NCBI GenBank assembly: GCA_030248215.1
Contig: JASANG010001702.1
Coordinates: 1-64,000 of the forward strand
DNA length: 64,000 bases
DNA from: Enoplolaimus lenunculus
Taxonomy: Eukaryota > Nematoda > Enoplea > Enoplida > Thoracostomopsidae
Reading direction: 5' to 3'
This document shows positions 1 through 11,189 of this stretch, piece after piece; position 1 is the stretch's first letter; each line of letters starts with the position of its first letter. The position numbers and the translations under genes were made by a program. The notes under the pieces were generated by a model. It ran no database searches. It had not been told where the DNA came from and worked only from the letters and a program-made list of their open reading frames with translations.

Positions 1-290
1 TGGTGTTGTTGGCGTTGCTGGTGTTGCGGTTGTTGCTGTTGTTTTTTTTTGTTGTTGTTGCTGCGTCCGCCGATGTTGCGGCTGCTGCTGATGTTGCCTT
101 TGTTGTTGTTGTTGTTGCTCTTGCGGTTGTTGTTGTTGTAGCGGCAGTCTTTGTTACTGCAGCTACAGTTGTTAGTGTTGTTGTTGCTGCTGTTGCTGAT
201 AGTTGTTGTGGTCGCTGTTGTTGCTTGTTGCTGCTGTCGTTGTTGTTGGTTGTTTTTGTTGCTGCGAGTTGTTGTTGTTGCAAACTTTGC
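1..290. repeat. Imperfect GTT/GCT triplet tract
   Basis: The first 290 bases are built almost wholly from GTT, GCT and related triplets, interrupted by short variants such as GTCCGCCGATG. Several frames stay open across it: the plus strand reads as Leu/Val/Ala runs and the minus strand as Gln/Asn/Thr runs. That is what an impure triplet repeat gives in any frame, so open frames here are not evidence for a gene. It touches the window edge, so its left limit is unknown. A polyglutamine/asparagine exon on the minus strand cannot be ruled out, but no flanking coding sequence or splice signal supports one. Confidence 0.85.
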
Positions 291-299
291 TGTAATGTT

Positions 300-3200
300 T
301 CCTTTCAACAAAATTATGCATGACATTCAAAAGACATGGATAACACATAGGGACACAATAATGTGCTAATACATATAGGCCAGTTGTGAACAGGGGGCCA
401 GAGTATGGAGGAAGAATTCTTCGGTTGTCTCGGCAACGGGCAGTACAGCCCGAAACCGGGTACTTCACTTTGATTTCAAGGGGGCTAGGGGGCTTAATGC
501 ACAGATAACCTATGTTCTTTACCAAAAATATGCACTGATATGCAGCAGTTTATATTCTCAATAAAAGTGCTGGCGCACTTACTCCTAGATGGTCAGATTC
601 CGTTTGAGTGAATGGGGGAATGGTTAGCTCAGCTTCTGGCGATACAGCCCGATGCCGGCTAATTTAGTTTAAGGTTTCTAGGAGATAAGACAGTTAGCAC
701 CTATGGGCCAGTCATGTTTAAGTACTTTGGGAGTTTTAATCTGACCTCATTTTACGACATAGTTTGTACACTAACGTGTGTACTTTTAGTGAATAGTGCT
801 AGCACACTTGTTCTTGAGTGTCTCGGTTCTGCTGAAGCGCCAGGGAATGACACAAGGGTGAGGGTTGGAAGGAGTACAAGATGATTCGGGAGAGTTTGTA
901 ACCCTTGATACCCCAGGGTGGGTGTCAGGATGTTACCTAGGATCATGCTACCAATTCTTGTCTGAGTCGGGTTTTGAATTTTAACTGTATTTTCTGAACA
1001 CGTACAAACACTCGTGCCCAAAATTTGTCTGGGCTATTAAACTGTTTAGTTCCTTTGTTCAAGATTTTATAGGGTAGTGTCGCGCGATTGCAGGTTGCCC
1101 TGTATGCAAGTTCATAGGTCACACGGTCATTTACGGGAGACTTAGCCCTATTTTCTGCAGAGTTCTAGTACACTGACTCTCTAGTGTAGGTTTCCGATCC
1201 CGTCATACTGCGACTACGCGAGCCGCATTCAAAAAAACTGATACTGCTCCAGCTCTAAAAAGGGCTCCTTGCACCAATAGGGGTGCATGGGAAAAACCCG
1301 AGCTGGTTTATTCACAATCGGTTCTGTACAACCGTTGCGAGCTGGATCGATAGCACTTTCTCAGTGCTCATTCTTAAGTAAGTCTTAAAATCACTTTCTC
1401 ACAAGTGTTGTTGTTAAATGCAATTTTTGTTTACTACAACAGGGTAAAAGAGAAATTGCTCTGAGAGCGAGCAGTCAAGTGCGAAAATCGGGACATTGAT
1501 GGGTTCTCAGGCCAACGTTTGGCTGAAATTTCTTGCGTGACGGGGTTGCGTAGGATTATGGATGTTGGGGTGAGTCTGGAGTTTTCCTTACCGGCAGATT
1601 TCTAACTTCCCGTTCACATCTGGCATATGCAATTTTGGCCTAAACTTAACGTTGATCCACAGTGGATGGCGTATATAGGCGTGTGGATCTCACTTTTTCT
1701 CCCTCCTTATGTAGTTTCGCGCGGCTTACCATGGTCGCCTGCATTAAAGTTCCGGCTTAAAAGCTACGGAAACAGAATGCTGCGGGTCTCATTAGTCAAT
1801 GGTCTGTAGGGGAGAATTCTGTCGGACAAGGCTCTGCTTAGTCAATAGGTACTGGGTATCATGGCATCGTGCTTATTTTACTCTAGACTCTCAAGGTGAT
1901 AGGAAAGCCGTAGGGAGCTAGGTTCTGATACAGTCCGATGAAAACTGCCCTTCCTCCCCTATAAGTAATATCTCAATTGCTCGGAAAGAGCCGTAAGATT
2001 GACTTCAGGCGCAAGCAATCAACGACTAGAGTTAGGAGAGGGGCATAGGCGAGTCTGCAGGCCATTTCAGGCTTGAATCTTCTATGGGACTGCCCATGTC
2101 TGCTTGAGGTTAGGGAGAAGCTATAGTTCCTTTTACTGAAAGATTACAATTCAAAATTCACCTTATATCCTATGATTTCCATGCTTGCGGCCTGTTATAA
2201 TCACACAAGACAACCTACAGTTATTTGATTTTAGGTTTCGCCTTTAAGGCTATGGATTAAAATACATTGCACTTCCTTAATTAAAGCTCTGGGGAAAGGG
2301 TTCAAAGCACTACTCAACTATGAAAGTCCTGAGCATCATAGCATTTTATTTCTTGGCCAGAACTCAGGGAGCTGGGTCCTAATACGGTCGTGTGAAAACT
2401 GCTCTCCCTCCCGGGCAAGTGGTATTTGCGTTTTGATGTGGCGGTCATCGGCGAAGGGCAGGTTAGTATCGCCATTACTCTTGGGCCTACTGCTTTCCCC
2501 AGCCCATCTTCTGTCCCTTGTTGCCTGATGGGCTTTCCAGTGAGGTTTGGTTGGGTGGTTCTGCGACTGCGAAAGTCGCTTTTCAAAAGAGCTCTTAATG
2601 ATCCAGCTTGTAAAGGGTCTTCTGAGCACAAAAGTGCAAGGCAAAAGCCCAATTGTCGGTTCTGTACAATTTCTATATACATTGACGGAAGCCGGAACCG
2701 ACAAGGCAACATCACAAATTTTCTTATATATTTACTAAAATATAAGACTCACAAGCGTTATGCTTGAGACGGTACACTATACACAGGCTACATGCATGTG
2801 TACATGAAACTTAAATTATTTTTTAGAGTTTTTGTGAAAGTTCTAATCAGAAAGGAAGGAGGGATTTTTATGGTTCGGGACAGCGAGGGTAGGCGGTCGT
2901 TGGGGGGGTGAGGCGATCGCTCGGGCCTCGGCACTCCAGCAGAACTATGAACCTAAGATTGAAACCAAGATCTGGAAACAGGAAAGCGCTATGAGTCTTA
3001 CTTGTATTCTGTTTTAATATTGTCGTTTTGTCCGGGTTAGTTGACTTACTACTGGCCAAAGGTCGGTAGTTACATGTGTGAGCCTTGAAACTGGGTAGGA
3101 GAATTATTGTGAATGAGACGGTGTGCTAAATGGTCACCACAGGGGATTTAGTGCCTAGGACTCCTTAGTTAGGGTGCTCGAGTAGGGATTTCAGCGAAAG

Positions 3201-3420
3201 ATTGGAGTACTTGTTTAAATGTACTCTAGAGGGGGAAGCGCAGACATTGGTGTCGGACCAAGTTACTCTGCGGATCTATGAGTTGGTCTCTGGCTTTAGG
3301 GATCCTTGTATACTGTCGAGGTGTGTCTAAAAGTGTTGGTTCGTTGGCTTTTCCTGAAGGCGGGTTACTCGGAAATACATGTATTTTAGCGTACAATAGC
3401 CGCTCCCAAGGACACGTACG
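300..3420. other. Gene-free stretch with faint, old internal repeats
   Basis: No coding region or clear mobile element was found. There are hints of decayed repeats: near 1890-1975 and 2335-2415 both copies run through a TATCATGGCAT-like block, then GGGAGCTRGGTYCTRATAC and GAAAACTGCYCTYCCTCCC, about 435 bp apart. Related GATACAGCCCGATGCCGG and CAGTACAGCCCGAAACCGG motifs sit near 640 and 440. TCGGTTCTGTACA occurs near 1319 and 2655. These suggest an ancient repeated unit that has lost most of its identity. The short open frames at 2314-2767 on both strands overlap each other and resemble nothing known to me. Confidence 0.4.
2653..2704. other. Inverted repeat, 10-bp arms
   Basis: TTGTCGGTTC at 2653-2662 is matched by GAACCGACAA at 2695-2704, a perfect 10-bp inverted repeat around a 32-base loop. 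It overlaps the TCGGTTCTGTACA motif shared with position 1319. A single such hairpin is close to what chance allows in 14 kb, so its function is unknown. Confidence 0.4.
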
Positions 3421-3425
3421 AACGT

Positions 3426-3670
3426 AAATTTTTTGGGTTTTTCTTTGTTTTTATTCATTTTTTATTTAATTTTTTGGTTTTCGTTTCAAAGTAGCAAGGT
3501 TCAAAACTGGTCTCAATTTATTTACAAATTGCTATAATACAGTTATTGTTCGAATCCGTTTCCGGTAGACGGGATACTGCATGAAAGTAGAAAAACAATT
3601 ACAAGATCAATTTTGTTTTTGTTTATTTTTATTTATTTTATTTATTTTTATTTTGTTTTTGTTTTAAGGT
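3426..3670. repeat. Two T-rich tracts with a diverged flanking repeat
   Basis: Positions 3428-3486 and 3611-3665 are T-rich (runs of TTTTTATTTATT and TTTGTTTTTG). Each is followed by a related sequence: TTTACAAATTGCTATAATACAGTTA near 3520 and TTTACAATTTCTATGGTACAGTTA near 3722. This points to an old tandem duplication of about 200 bp. The T-rich tracts could be poly(A) tails of minus-strand retroposons, but no body was recognised. Confidence 0.45.
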
Positions 3671-5155
3671 GGACCTTTGCGCGCCAAAGCGTTGGGCCAA
3701 GGTCCAATGCTGGCTTCAAGTATTTACAATTTCTATGGTACAGTTAGGTTTCACTATGATACAACTGAACTAAGCTTCGTCGGAAATTCCGCTTGACCGT
3801 CTTATCAGGTTTATTTACATGGGCGCAGGTATTAATGTCAGTCTTCATACAGTGCAAAAGGGAGTCGTACCAACAATTTGCAGAGTAACCTTACGCAGGG
3901 GTAAATTTCGACGCAATCAATCAAGTAAAGTTCATGTACACAGGGCGTAAGAGTCAATGTTTTCCTAGTCAAGGCGGTTAGGGCTCTCCCAAGAATTAGC
4001 AAGACAACCCTAAATAAAATAGAACGTTTTGATGGACGAATCAACGAGGGGGGAAGACTTACAAAAAACCACTTCGACCTTAACATAAAGGTGGGACTAA
4101 CATTCACGTCCTTTTATTGCTGGAAGGGACATACTATCATTAACTATTATCCAAGACGGGTAAAGATGGGCGCGTGGATTTCAACCAATCTTCACAGCTA
4201 ATTGTCATAATCTCAAAATGTACTAATTGTCCAGGGTCAGTTTCATGGCCATATTCATATCAAAAGGTGTATCCATGTCCAGGCAACAAATTTCAAGTAT
4301 TGTTTCAATGCTCGTTTTGATATTCATTCCAAACCGATATTCCAAAGTACGTTCCATGTTCCTAGTTCAGTAAATTTAAACTCCCTCCTTTTTTTGTCTT
4401 TTTATTTTTCTCGCGTCTCGAGACGCCGTTATGTCAGTGATTTTCTTCGGTAGGAATTGGTCGTCGGGTGGTGCTCTTTTGTTTTGGTTCTGGTGGGAGG
4501 TTTGGACCACGCGACTAGATTCAAGTCCTCGAGGACTGATTTGAATCATTTAAGTGGGTGGGGGATCATCTGTCAATCGAGTTACTGGAATAGTCCTATG
4601 TAGAACTATGCTTTAGTTCTGTGCCGACTTTTTGAAGGCTTCATGAAATTTTGGTTTTAGTCGGACACTTATCCTCAACTCTTTTGGTTGGGAATTTACA
4701 TTTGGGTTTTTGTGCCCGTGGGGAATTTAAAAGTCAAATTTTTCATTCAATTCATCAAATCAATAAAATCACAGTTCCCCATGGGTAACACGGAGCTGCC
4801 CACCCCTACCGACTGAGGGTGCGTTATCTCGTGCCCCAATGGACCAACTGGGCTGACCCCTACTAACTCGGCACGTTTCCTACGTCCGGCGTTCTCCGGT
4901 ACAGCAAATTCAAACTTCACAATAACATAAATAATACGGCTCTACCGGTGTCAATCTGTCCGGGTGGTCACTAGGAATTTCGGATTGATAATCGAAACCC
5001 TCAGAGCGCGCAACCACTGAACGTGTTGAGCTTGGCCTTCAAGAAAATTTTTACGGTCACTCTCGGGTTGACAGGACTAATTTTGCCTTGAAAATAATTT
5101 GTACGGCTTGTCATGTGTGTGATTCCCTTAGCTCGAGCCCAAGGGCGTGTTGATA

Positions 5156-5233
5156 GAATGGGGACGGCATACAAATGGGTAATTCTAGTACCACCCTAGA
5201 ATTAGGTATCCCGCTGAAATGGTATCCCCATTC
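5156..5233. other. Nested inverted repeat
   Basis: Outer arms GAATGGGGA (5156-5164) and TCCCCATTC (5225-5233) enclose a tight inner hairpin AATTCTAG (5181-5188) / CTAGAATT (5195-5202) with a 6-base loop. The two hairpins share one centre region, which is less likely by chance than either alone. It could be an old foldback element or a structured transcript; nothing else identifies it. Confidence 0.4.
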
Positions 5234-5497
5234 CGTTTACTGAAAAAGTGGTGTCGAAGACAATTTTGGTCGTCCTGCCCCTCCTCGTCTGTGCCGTTAA
5301 TAATTAAACGATCAAACTCGTTCAATTACTCAATACTTCAAATTCAAAATAAAGAAAATTTTACCCTAAGCCACACCATTTTTGAAAAACGCTGCGTAAA
5401 ATTTATGGGGTGGTGTGGCCTCGGAATTCTGCCTCCCGCTCGATAAATTCCCCTAACTTCACGAGTCGAGACTGGCTAGAATCTCCGATGGGGGCCG

Positions 5498-5562
5498 AAT
5501 TAACTGTGCGGTGACCCGTGGATGCTCCTTTCCCGTGGTCACATTCCTACACCCAGTTAATT
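5498..5562. other. Nested inverted repeat
   Basis: AATTAACTG (5498-5506) pairs with CAGTTAATT (5554-5562). Inside it, GTGACC (5511-5516) pairs with GGTCAC (5537-5542), and the CCCGTG motif occurs twice in the loop region. It is the second nested inverted repeat within 400 bp. Its role is unknown and it may be coincidental. Confidence 0.35.
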
Positions 5563-8216
5563 GGAGTTGTGGGAGAGAGGGGGTCAGATTTTGTACATCC
5601 AGGGCCTAGCGACTTGGCCCTGGGGATGGAGGGTAGATTTTCCAACTGGTGGTAAGTTGGGTTTTGAAAAAACCTGACGCCCTCTTGTTAACGTTCCGAC
5701 TCTATTTCTCCCAGTAACATAGACCTCCGTATGCAATCTGCGCAGTTCTTACACTGGAGTTCCAAATGTTCTTGGGGAGTTTCAAGTCTCCGTGTGAGTT
5801 CAGTTTGTCGTCGCCAGCTAAATCAAGTTTCCGATTTTGCGCTCAAGTGCAGCAGCACCCTTACGACAGTTGGTGTTATAGACCTGGCTGTCAGGGTTTT
5901 AAGGGTGCGCTATGGGACTCCATAGGCCTAAGGATTAATCATGACACAGAATAATATCGCCTTTTTAGGTTTTACATCACAAACTACTATGCCATTTACT
6001 TTCCTAAGTCAGTTTTTTGGATTTTTAGGTTACGCTGGGTTTTAGCAGATTTTCCGTTGTATTTTGTGCAGGGGTCAAACGGTTAGATAATTCTGACACG
6101 GGGTGTGGTAAGTTTTGGGACAATTTCGGATGTTATTAGGGCACGGGGTGTAGAGGGAACATCGCATGGGAGAATGGTTGGGTGTGTTATTTCAAATTCT
6201 GCATACAACGTGCTCGATATCTGTGTAACTTATTTCCAGGAAACTGGCCATTCCTTTGATAGCTATAATTCATAGCCTGAATTTCCCTCCTGATAGGTTG
6301 GCCGACCCTAGGGAGGTACATTCCCTCGAAACCCATTGAGATCTGGCCGGACCCCGCCCGGTCTCGAAGTGGCATTGAGTACAGTTGTTTGGCTTGCAAT
6401 TTTTTGTTTTTGATCCACTGAGTGCCAGAATCCTGGTATGAGTTGTATAGGAGGTAAGGTCTTATGTTATAGGTAATTGACTCAGCCAACCTGGTTGATG
6501 GACATCCGCAAATGTTGGGTTGGCTTGTCAAAAGAATGTGGGTATTTGATTTGTTTAACTGTGACTGTCAGAAATTCATGATTGAAACTTCATAATTGAG
6601 TTCGAAAATGTCCAACCCCCAGGTGTACTGAGAATTCAGTTCCTAGGTATTGGTTTAATACACTTGTGTTTTGTAAGTTTTGCTTAGGCTTCTAAGGTTT
6701 TGAGTTATGGGTAAACTTATGCTCTGAGGTATATAGCCGTTCTTATCGGAGGCTTTAACTTCCTTAACGGTGGTATTTTTGTCTGAGAGGGTAAGTTAGC
6801 ATCGGATGTGGCTTTTGTACCTGTAACCAGCATCCGACTCGTGGTTTTGATTTTACACGTGCATACCATAATATGAGAGGATCTCGTGGGTGTGTATGAG
6901 TTACAAGGAATGTTTCAATTAGTGGCTGTTCAAGATAAGTTTGTTGGTTTCGGTTCCATAAGATCCTCCCTTTGAACGAGTTGGTATATTTCATGACATC
7001 AATGTGAATATGTATTGAATGGGCGCCACATTCATTTTGTGCTGGACCGAGTGCTCAGGCCTGTTCTGGTCCGTACTGATCCGTAAGGATAGCTAGGGGT
7101 GATTTGTCGACAAGTCCCAACCTGAGGGACGAACTGTCACTTCCCTGTGGGTTTTGGGAGGGAAGCAGGTGGAATCTTGAAAAATTTGCTGCGCTAAACA
7201 GTTTTAATCGCAAATTTGACAAGGCAATCTGATCTGAGCACTCAATCCAATTTGGGAAATTCGGAAAACGTGCGCCACATGTAACCGTAAAAATTTGGTA
7301 TATAATTCAAACCGACATGTTAGGTTTTGGCTTGAGTGTTGAAAATTGTTTAATTTTGTGCGCGCGTTTTCCGTAAATCCGTTGGGGAGAGGGCAGCACG
7401 TGCCGTAGGGGTGGGTTTTCAAAAGCAGGATTTTTGCTATTGACGAAAAAGTATAGTTTCGGAGGGGTTGTACATTTTTGCTAGAGCTGTTACTTTCATT
7501 CTGGGCTAATGGTGCGGTTTTAGCATGTTGTCGATACACCCTGTCGAAAGGTGCACGCTGTATTATGTGTAGTCTTAGTCTCAAGTTGATTGTGAGATAG
7601 CCGTTGAACCGCAGTCGACCGCAACTGTTCCCCGGGTTATGTGAGTGTTCTTGTGCATCCCTTCCATCGAAGGTCGGGTTTCGAAATAGTGTGAGTAAAT
7701 GTTTTGCTCAAGAAAATTTTCCCGGCAATTGAAGAAGAAACCGGTCTAAGGGGGGTAGGCGCCTTACATAAGATGCTGGGAGCTTGTCAAGCTTTGGACC
7801 ATGTGCTCAATTCGAGCAAATGGCGTCCGGTTGGAGGCGGTGAACAAAGCTTAGGTAGCACAATGAAAATTTTTCGTTATGCCACTGAATTTGAGAATTT
7901 TGGGCTAAAAACCTTAGAGGGACTCATTGGCGGACGCTCGACAAACTCCCAACAAGTTCACAATACGTACATAACATAGTTAAAACAACAGTGTGTACGT
8001 ACGACTCTACTCAGAGTAATTATAGGCTGCCCAGAGTTTATTTAAGGAGGGCAGCCTGATTAGTATAGTTGCAACAATTAAATAATATAGCCTAAAGTTT
8101 GGTGGGCGAAAGCCGTAGCCGCTCGAGTTTTGCCTAAACCTGAAGCAGCTAGTCTTAGAATTACTGAAAACCGAATTCTAAAACACCAGTATATAGAGTA
8201 GGTGTGCGAAATACAG

Positions 8217-8252
8217 ACCTCTCGGAGTTTTGCCTAGTCCTGTGCGAGAGGT
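8217..8252. other. Short inverted repeat
   Basis: ACCTCTCG (8217-8224) pairs with CGAGAGGT (8245-8252). The loop reads GAGTTTTGCCTAGTCCTGTG and resembles CTCGAGTTTTGCCTAAACCTG about 100 bp upstream (near 8122), so the block may be part of a small direct repeat. No function is evident. Confidence 0.35.
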
Positions 8253-10145
8253 CCCCAAACCTAAATAACTTAGTTAAATTAGTACTTATAAACCAAAACT
8301 TTAGGAGGAATAATTGCACGCACACAGTTGAATCAATAAGGTGGGGGAAATGATCTAGCGTTGGTTACTTGTCAAAATTGGTCGAGTAATTTAACAGTTT
8401 AAAGATTACCCGTAAGGCAAATTAATTAAAGAAATTCAATTAGGAATAACAGGAAACAAAAATAAAAAACTCCACGGAGTAGCCCCCAAGTGTTACGGGT
8501 ACGATCAACGAGTATCCCTGCGGACGAATCCGAGATGATACTCTCACGGGTGTTCGTGGCCGTGGATCTGCCAAAGTAAGCTACTTGCCTAGAGGATGAC
8601 GGTCCCCCGGCGTGATATCAGGTTTTGAGAGTCACAAAATCCCGACATCGTCATACGCCTAAGCCTGCCTATGCTCTAAGCTCTAACGAACCCCCGAGTG
8701 CGTGTAAGTAGACCACACCAGCAACAATTAGCTTTTTCTCCATGGATTTTAGTTCAACTGTGTGCTCACAACTATTTTTCATGGTTAGGCTTAATGACAC
8801 TTGGTCATAGGTATAGCTTAAACTTTAGTCTTAGTCCTAGAAATTGGTTGGTTCAACCGAATTTTGCTTTTCTTGGTCATAGACCATTTAGACAGAAAGG
8901 CGGATCGATCCTAGCCTTTGAGGTCTTTAATTGATTTTATTTGCCACTGATTCGAACCAGGGCTATTTATTCGTTTTTTCTGAGACTCTGTTAGTCGTGG
9001 AATTTTCATATTCATTCGAAAGCTCGAGTCTCTGTTAGCTCTGTGGTTTATTTCAATTTTTTAGCCATGGCTCTTAGGCCAGGAATTTGCTAACGCTCTC
9101 GGTTCAGGATTAAACCAGGTTTAAAGTTTTGATTTATTATGAATTTGTACAGTTATGTACAACATAGATAACCTTTAAAAAAGAAATACCTTGTTTTGCT
9201 AATTTCGCAACTGAAGAAATTTCCCTTGATTCCGTTAAATTAAGCGAGCCTACAGATAGCTAACTTAATGCTTAATAGTAATTTGCTAAAAGAAATTAGT
9301 CGATTTGAGGGTTCTCCGTGAACACTGCTACTCTACGCACCATGAATTATCTGAGCGCGGACTGCGCGGCTTACCGCTGAGAGTATATCCTTAAGGGTGC
9401 TTTGGTTCCTCAGTAGTGTAGATTTCACCTTAGTACAGTAAGCCCGGACACACGGCAACTTCATCCGCAGATGTCTCTCCACATACGCTTAGGTGCGTCA
9501 GCTGGTGCCAGTATAAGCCTTGAGCCTTGCTCTCCTTATACTTGCTGTTGTGTCGGGCTCGCTGCTGATTATTTTAAACCCCTATTGAAAAGCTGCACCG
9601 GGGCCTAATTAGGTTCTCATTAGATCACGAGACTTAAAGTTGTTGGATCTTTGGAGAAAACTTCTCATAGAGGTTTATTTTGGTTATGCCGTGTCTGTTT
9701 CCGAGGGCACTACACTTTCCTTAGACTTAAGCGTGATTCTTCACAGGCTGTACATCCAGCAGTTTGATTGTCAACTGGTCGAGACCTGTTAATTACTTAG
9801 TTCACTGGGGCCTGGCTAGAATCGCCCAAAATCACGGGGTACACATAAGTTTTCCATAACGATAGGGCCTTAGCTCTTTTGTTTGTCATATCCTAGATGC
9901 TTAGCATCAGGCTGTATTGGCCTCCCTACCGTGCTGACAATCAATCCTGCGAGTGTTTTTGTTAATAAAAGTTGTGCCTATTTTTCTGCATTCATTGTCT
10001 AAAAGGCACCTCCTTGCAGGTTTTCTTGATTTATAATCTTCCCCCCTAAAATTTGCACCAAAAATCTTACACCAGCGTTGTCGCCAACGACAGGCAAAAT
10101 TTTAGCCCAAAAGTTTACCCACACCCCCTTTGTGTAGCCAGAAAA

Positions 10146-10215
10146 TTCTAACCGGGCCCCCCTTAAAATTCTTACAAAATTTTACCCCTGCGCGAAACGC
10201 GCATAACCCCCCCTT
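10146..10215 (-). other. G-run cluster and GCGCG hairpin downstream of the promoter-like block
   Basis: On the minus strand this segment carries four runs of four to seven G (near 10212, 10187, 10160 and, just beyond, 10130) and a short hairpin GCGCG-AAA-CGCGC at 10190-10202. If the minus-strand promoter at 10325-10501 is used, this lies 120-190 bases into the transcript and could form a G-quadruplex or stem. That role is inference; the runs and the hairpin are read directly. Confidence 0.35.
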
Positions 10216-10324
10216 GCATCAGCGCCCCGAAACTCTCGTGCACACTAAGTCGCCTCCGTGTGCAGAGAGATCGGTTTGCTGTCGCGGCTCGAGCACGCGA
10301 GCGAAAAACCGAAAAAATCTCAAA

Positions 10325-10501
10325 CTGAACTGAATGTTCAGCCTGTGCACCGCTCTTATATAGTGCGCGAGGCCCAAATTTCGACCAATCAGCGCGCCCC
10401 AGAAACAGACACAAATCTTATCTTATTGGACAAAAATCTCGCAGTGTCAGCTAACCAATGAGAGGTGAGCATTTGATAAATTCGCAAAAACCTGCGATTG
10501 G
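10325..10501 (-). promoter_or_regulatory. Promoter-like block: TATA, initiator, four CCAAT boxes
   Basis: Read on the minus strand, a TATA box CTATATAAG lies at 10355-10363. About 30 bases downstream is TCAGTTCAG (10325-10333), a good match to an animal initiator. Upstream are four CCAAT pentamers: 10385-10389 (plus), 10425-10429 (minus), 10455-10459 (plus) and 10497-10501 (minus), spaced 30-42 bp in alternating orientation. CCAAT clusters of this spacing are typical NF-Y binding arrays in animal promoters. The sequence downstream is G-rich and holds no long open frame. The block may drive a noncoding RNA or a gene whose coding exons lie far to the left, or it may be the promoter part of a fossil LTR. 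No LTR end, primer site or coding remnant was identified, so this stays undecided. Confidence 0.5.
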
Positions 10502-11189
10502 CTACAGCGCCCAGTGTTTAATTTTCAAGTGAGAAGTCGTAAGGGGGCCAACGTGGATTACCCCTACTCAGGGCCTGGGCACAATATATTACACAGTACA
10601 GGAGCAGAAAGAGGTTGGGGCGGGATCTTCTCCCACACTCTCACTCAAATCACAAGAACCACGTGCAGCTTTTGTTGTAGGGCGTCCCTTGCTACCTAAG
10701 AAATCATGCTGAATCTATTTACGTGCACGAATTCCTGATAGAATGGGGGTCTGCATCACAAGTCAGGTATATGATAAAATACAATGGCAGTAAAAAGCAA
10801 GGCACAACAATTAAAAAGGCAGTACATTATTAGAAAGATTTAGGTTAGACAACGCGTTCATATGTGAACGTAAAAATCTTAGGCCACGAATCCCTTATAC
10901 AGGTTGTCAGACTTAACTAGTAAGTTTATCAAGAGTAAATTGCCGAAAATCCTGACCAGCGTTGTAAACCAGTATACCTGCATTTTACCTAAGTTATTTT
11001 TCATGCTCTCCTGCTAAAAATTTGACTGACAGTCACAGACTCCAACACGAGGCCTTAAAGGAAACAAATTTCGTATGGGTTCTTGGTCTGGCTATGATTC
11101 ATACATGCAGGGGTAGCTATTTTGAAAACGGGGGTCCTGAGAAATTGTCTGCCTGGTAACTGAGATCATTCCTTTCAAGTATGACGTGC

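Larger units (their letters stand above)
3671..10010. other. Gene-free stretch, no recognisable elements
   Basis: No gene could be supported. Small open frames exist, for example 3838-4107 minus (89 codons), 7204-7584 minus (126 codons) and 7704-7979 plus (91 codons). None shows a known motif, and none has codon or splice context to support it. The 7704-7979 frame has the most protein-like look, with charged and hydrophobic residues mixed, but that is weak. The region is close to half G+C by eye, unlike the right three quarters of the window, and contains none of the MITE families seen from 14.9 kb onwards. Confidence 0.45.

Noticed and set aside
3-525. Overlapping frames over the triplet tract, giving Leu/Val/Ala on one strand and Gln/Asn on the other
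   Set aside because: Impure GTT/GCT repeats lack stops in several frames at once. The open frames stop soon after the repeat ends.
3540-3600. A possible tRNA around GTTCGAATCC
   Set aside because: The T-loop-like decamer has no matching acceptor or anticodon stems on either side.
10172-10414. An 80-codon minus-strand frame overlapping the TATA and CCAAT block
   Set aside because: It begins upstream of the likely transcription start and would include the promoter itself. No motif is recognised.
10010-10520. A solo LTR of a retroelement
   Set aside because: The promoter, G-runs and a TTGGCGAC word fit loosely, but no terminal repeat pair, target duplication or internal remnant is visible. 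Kept only as an alternative for the promoter call.
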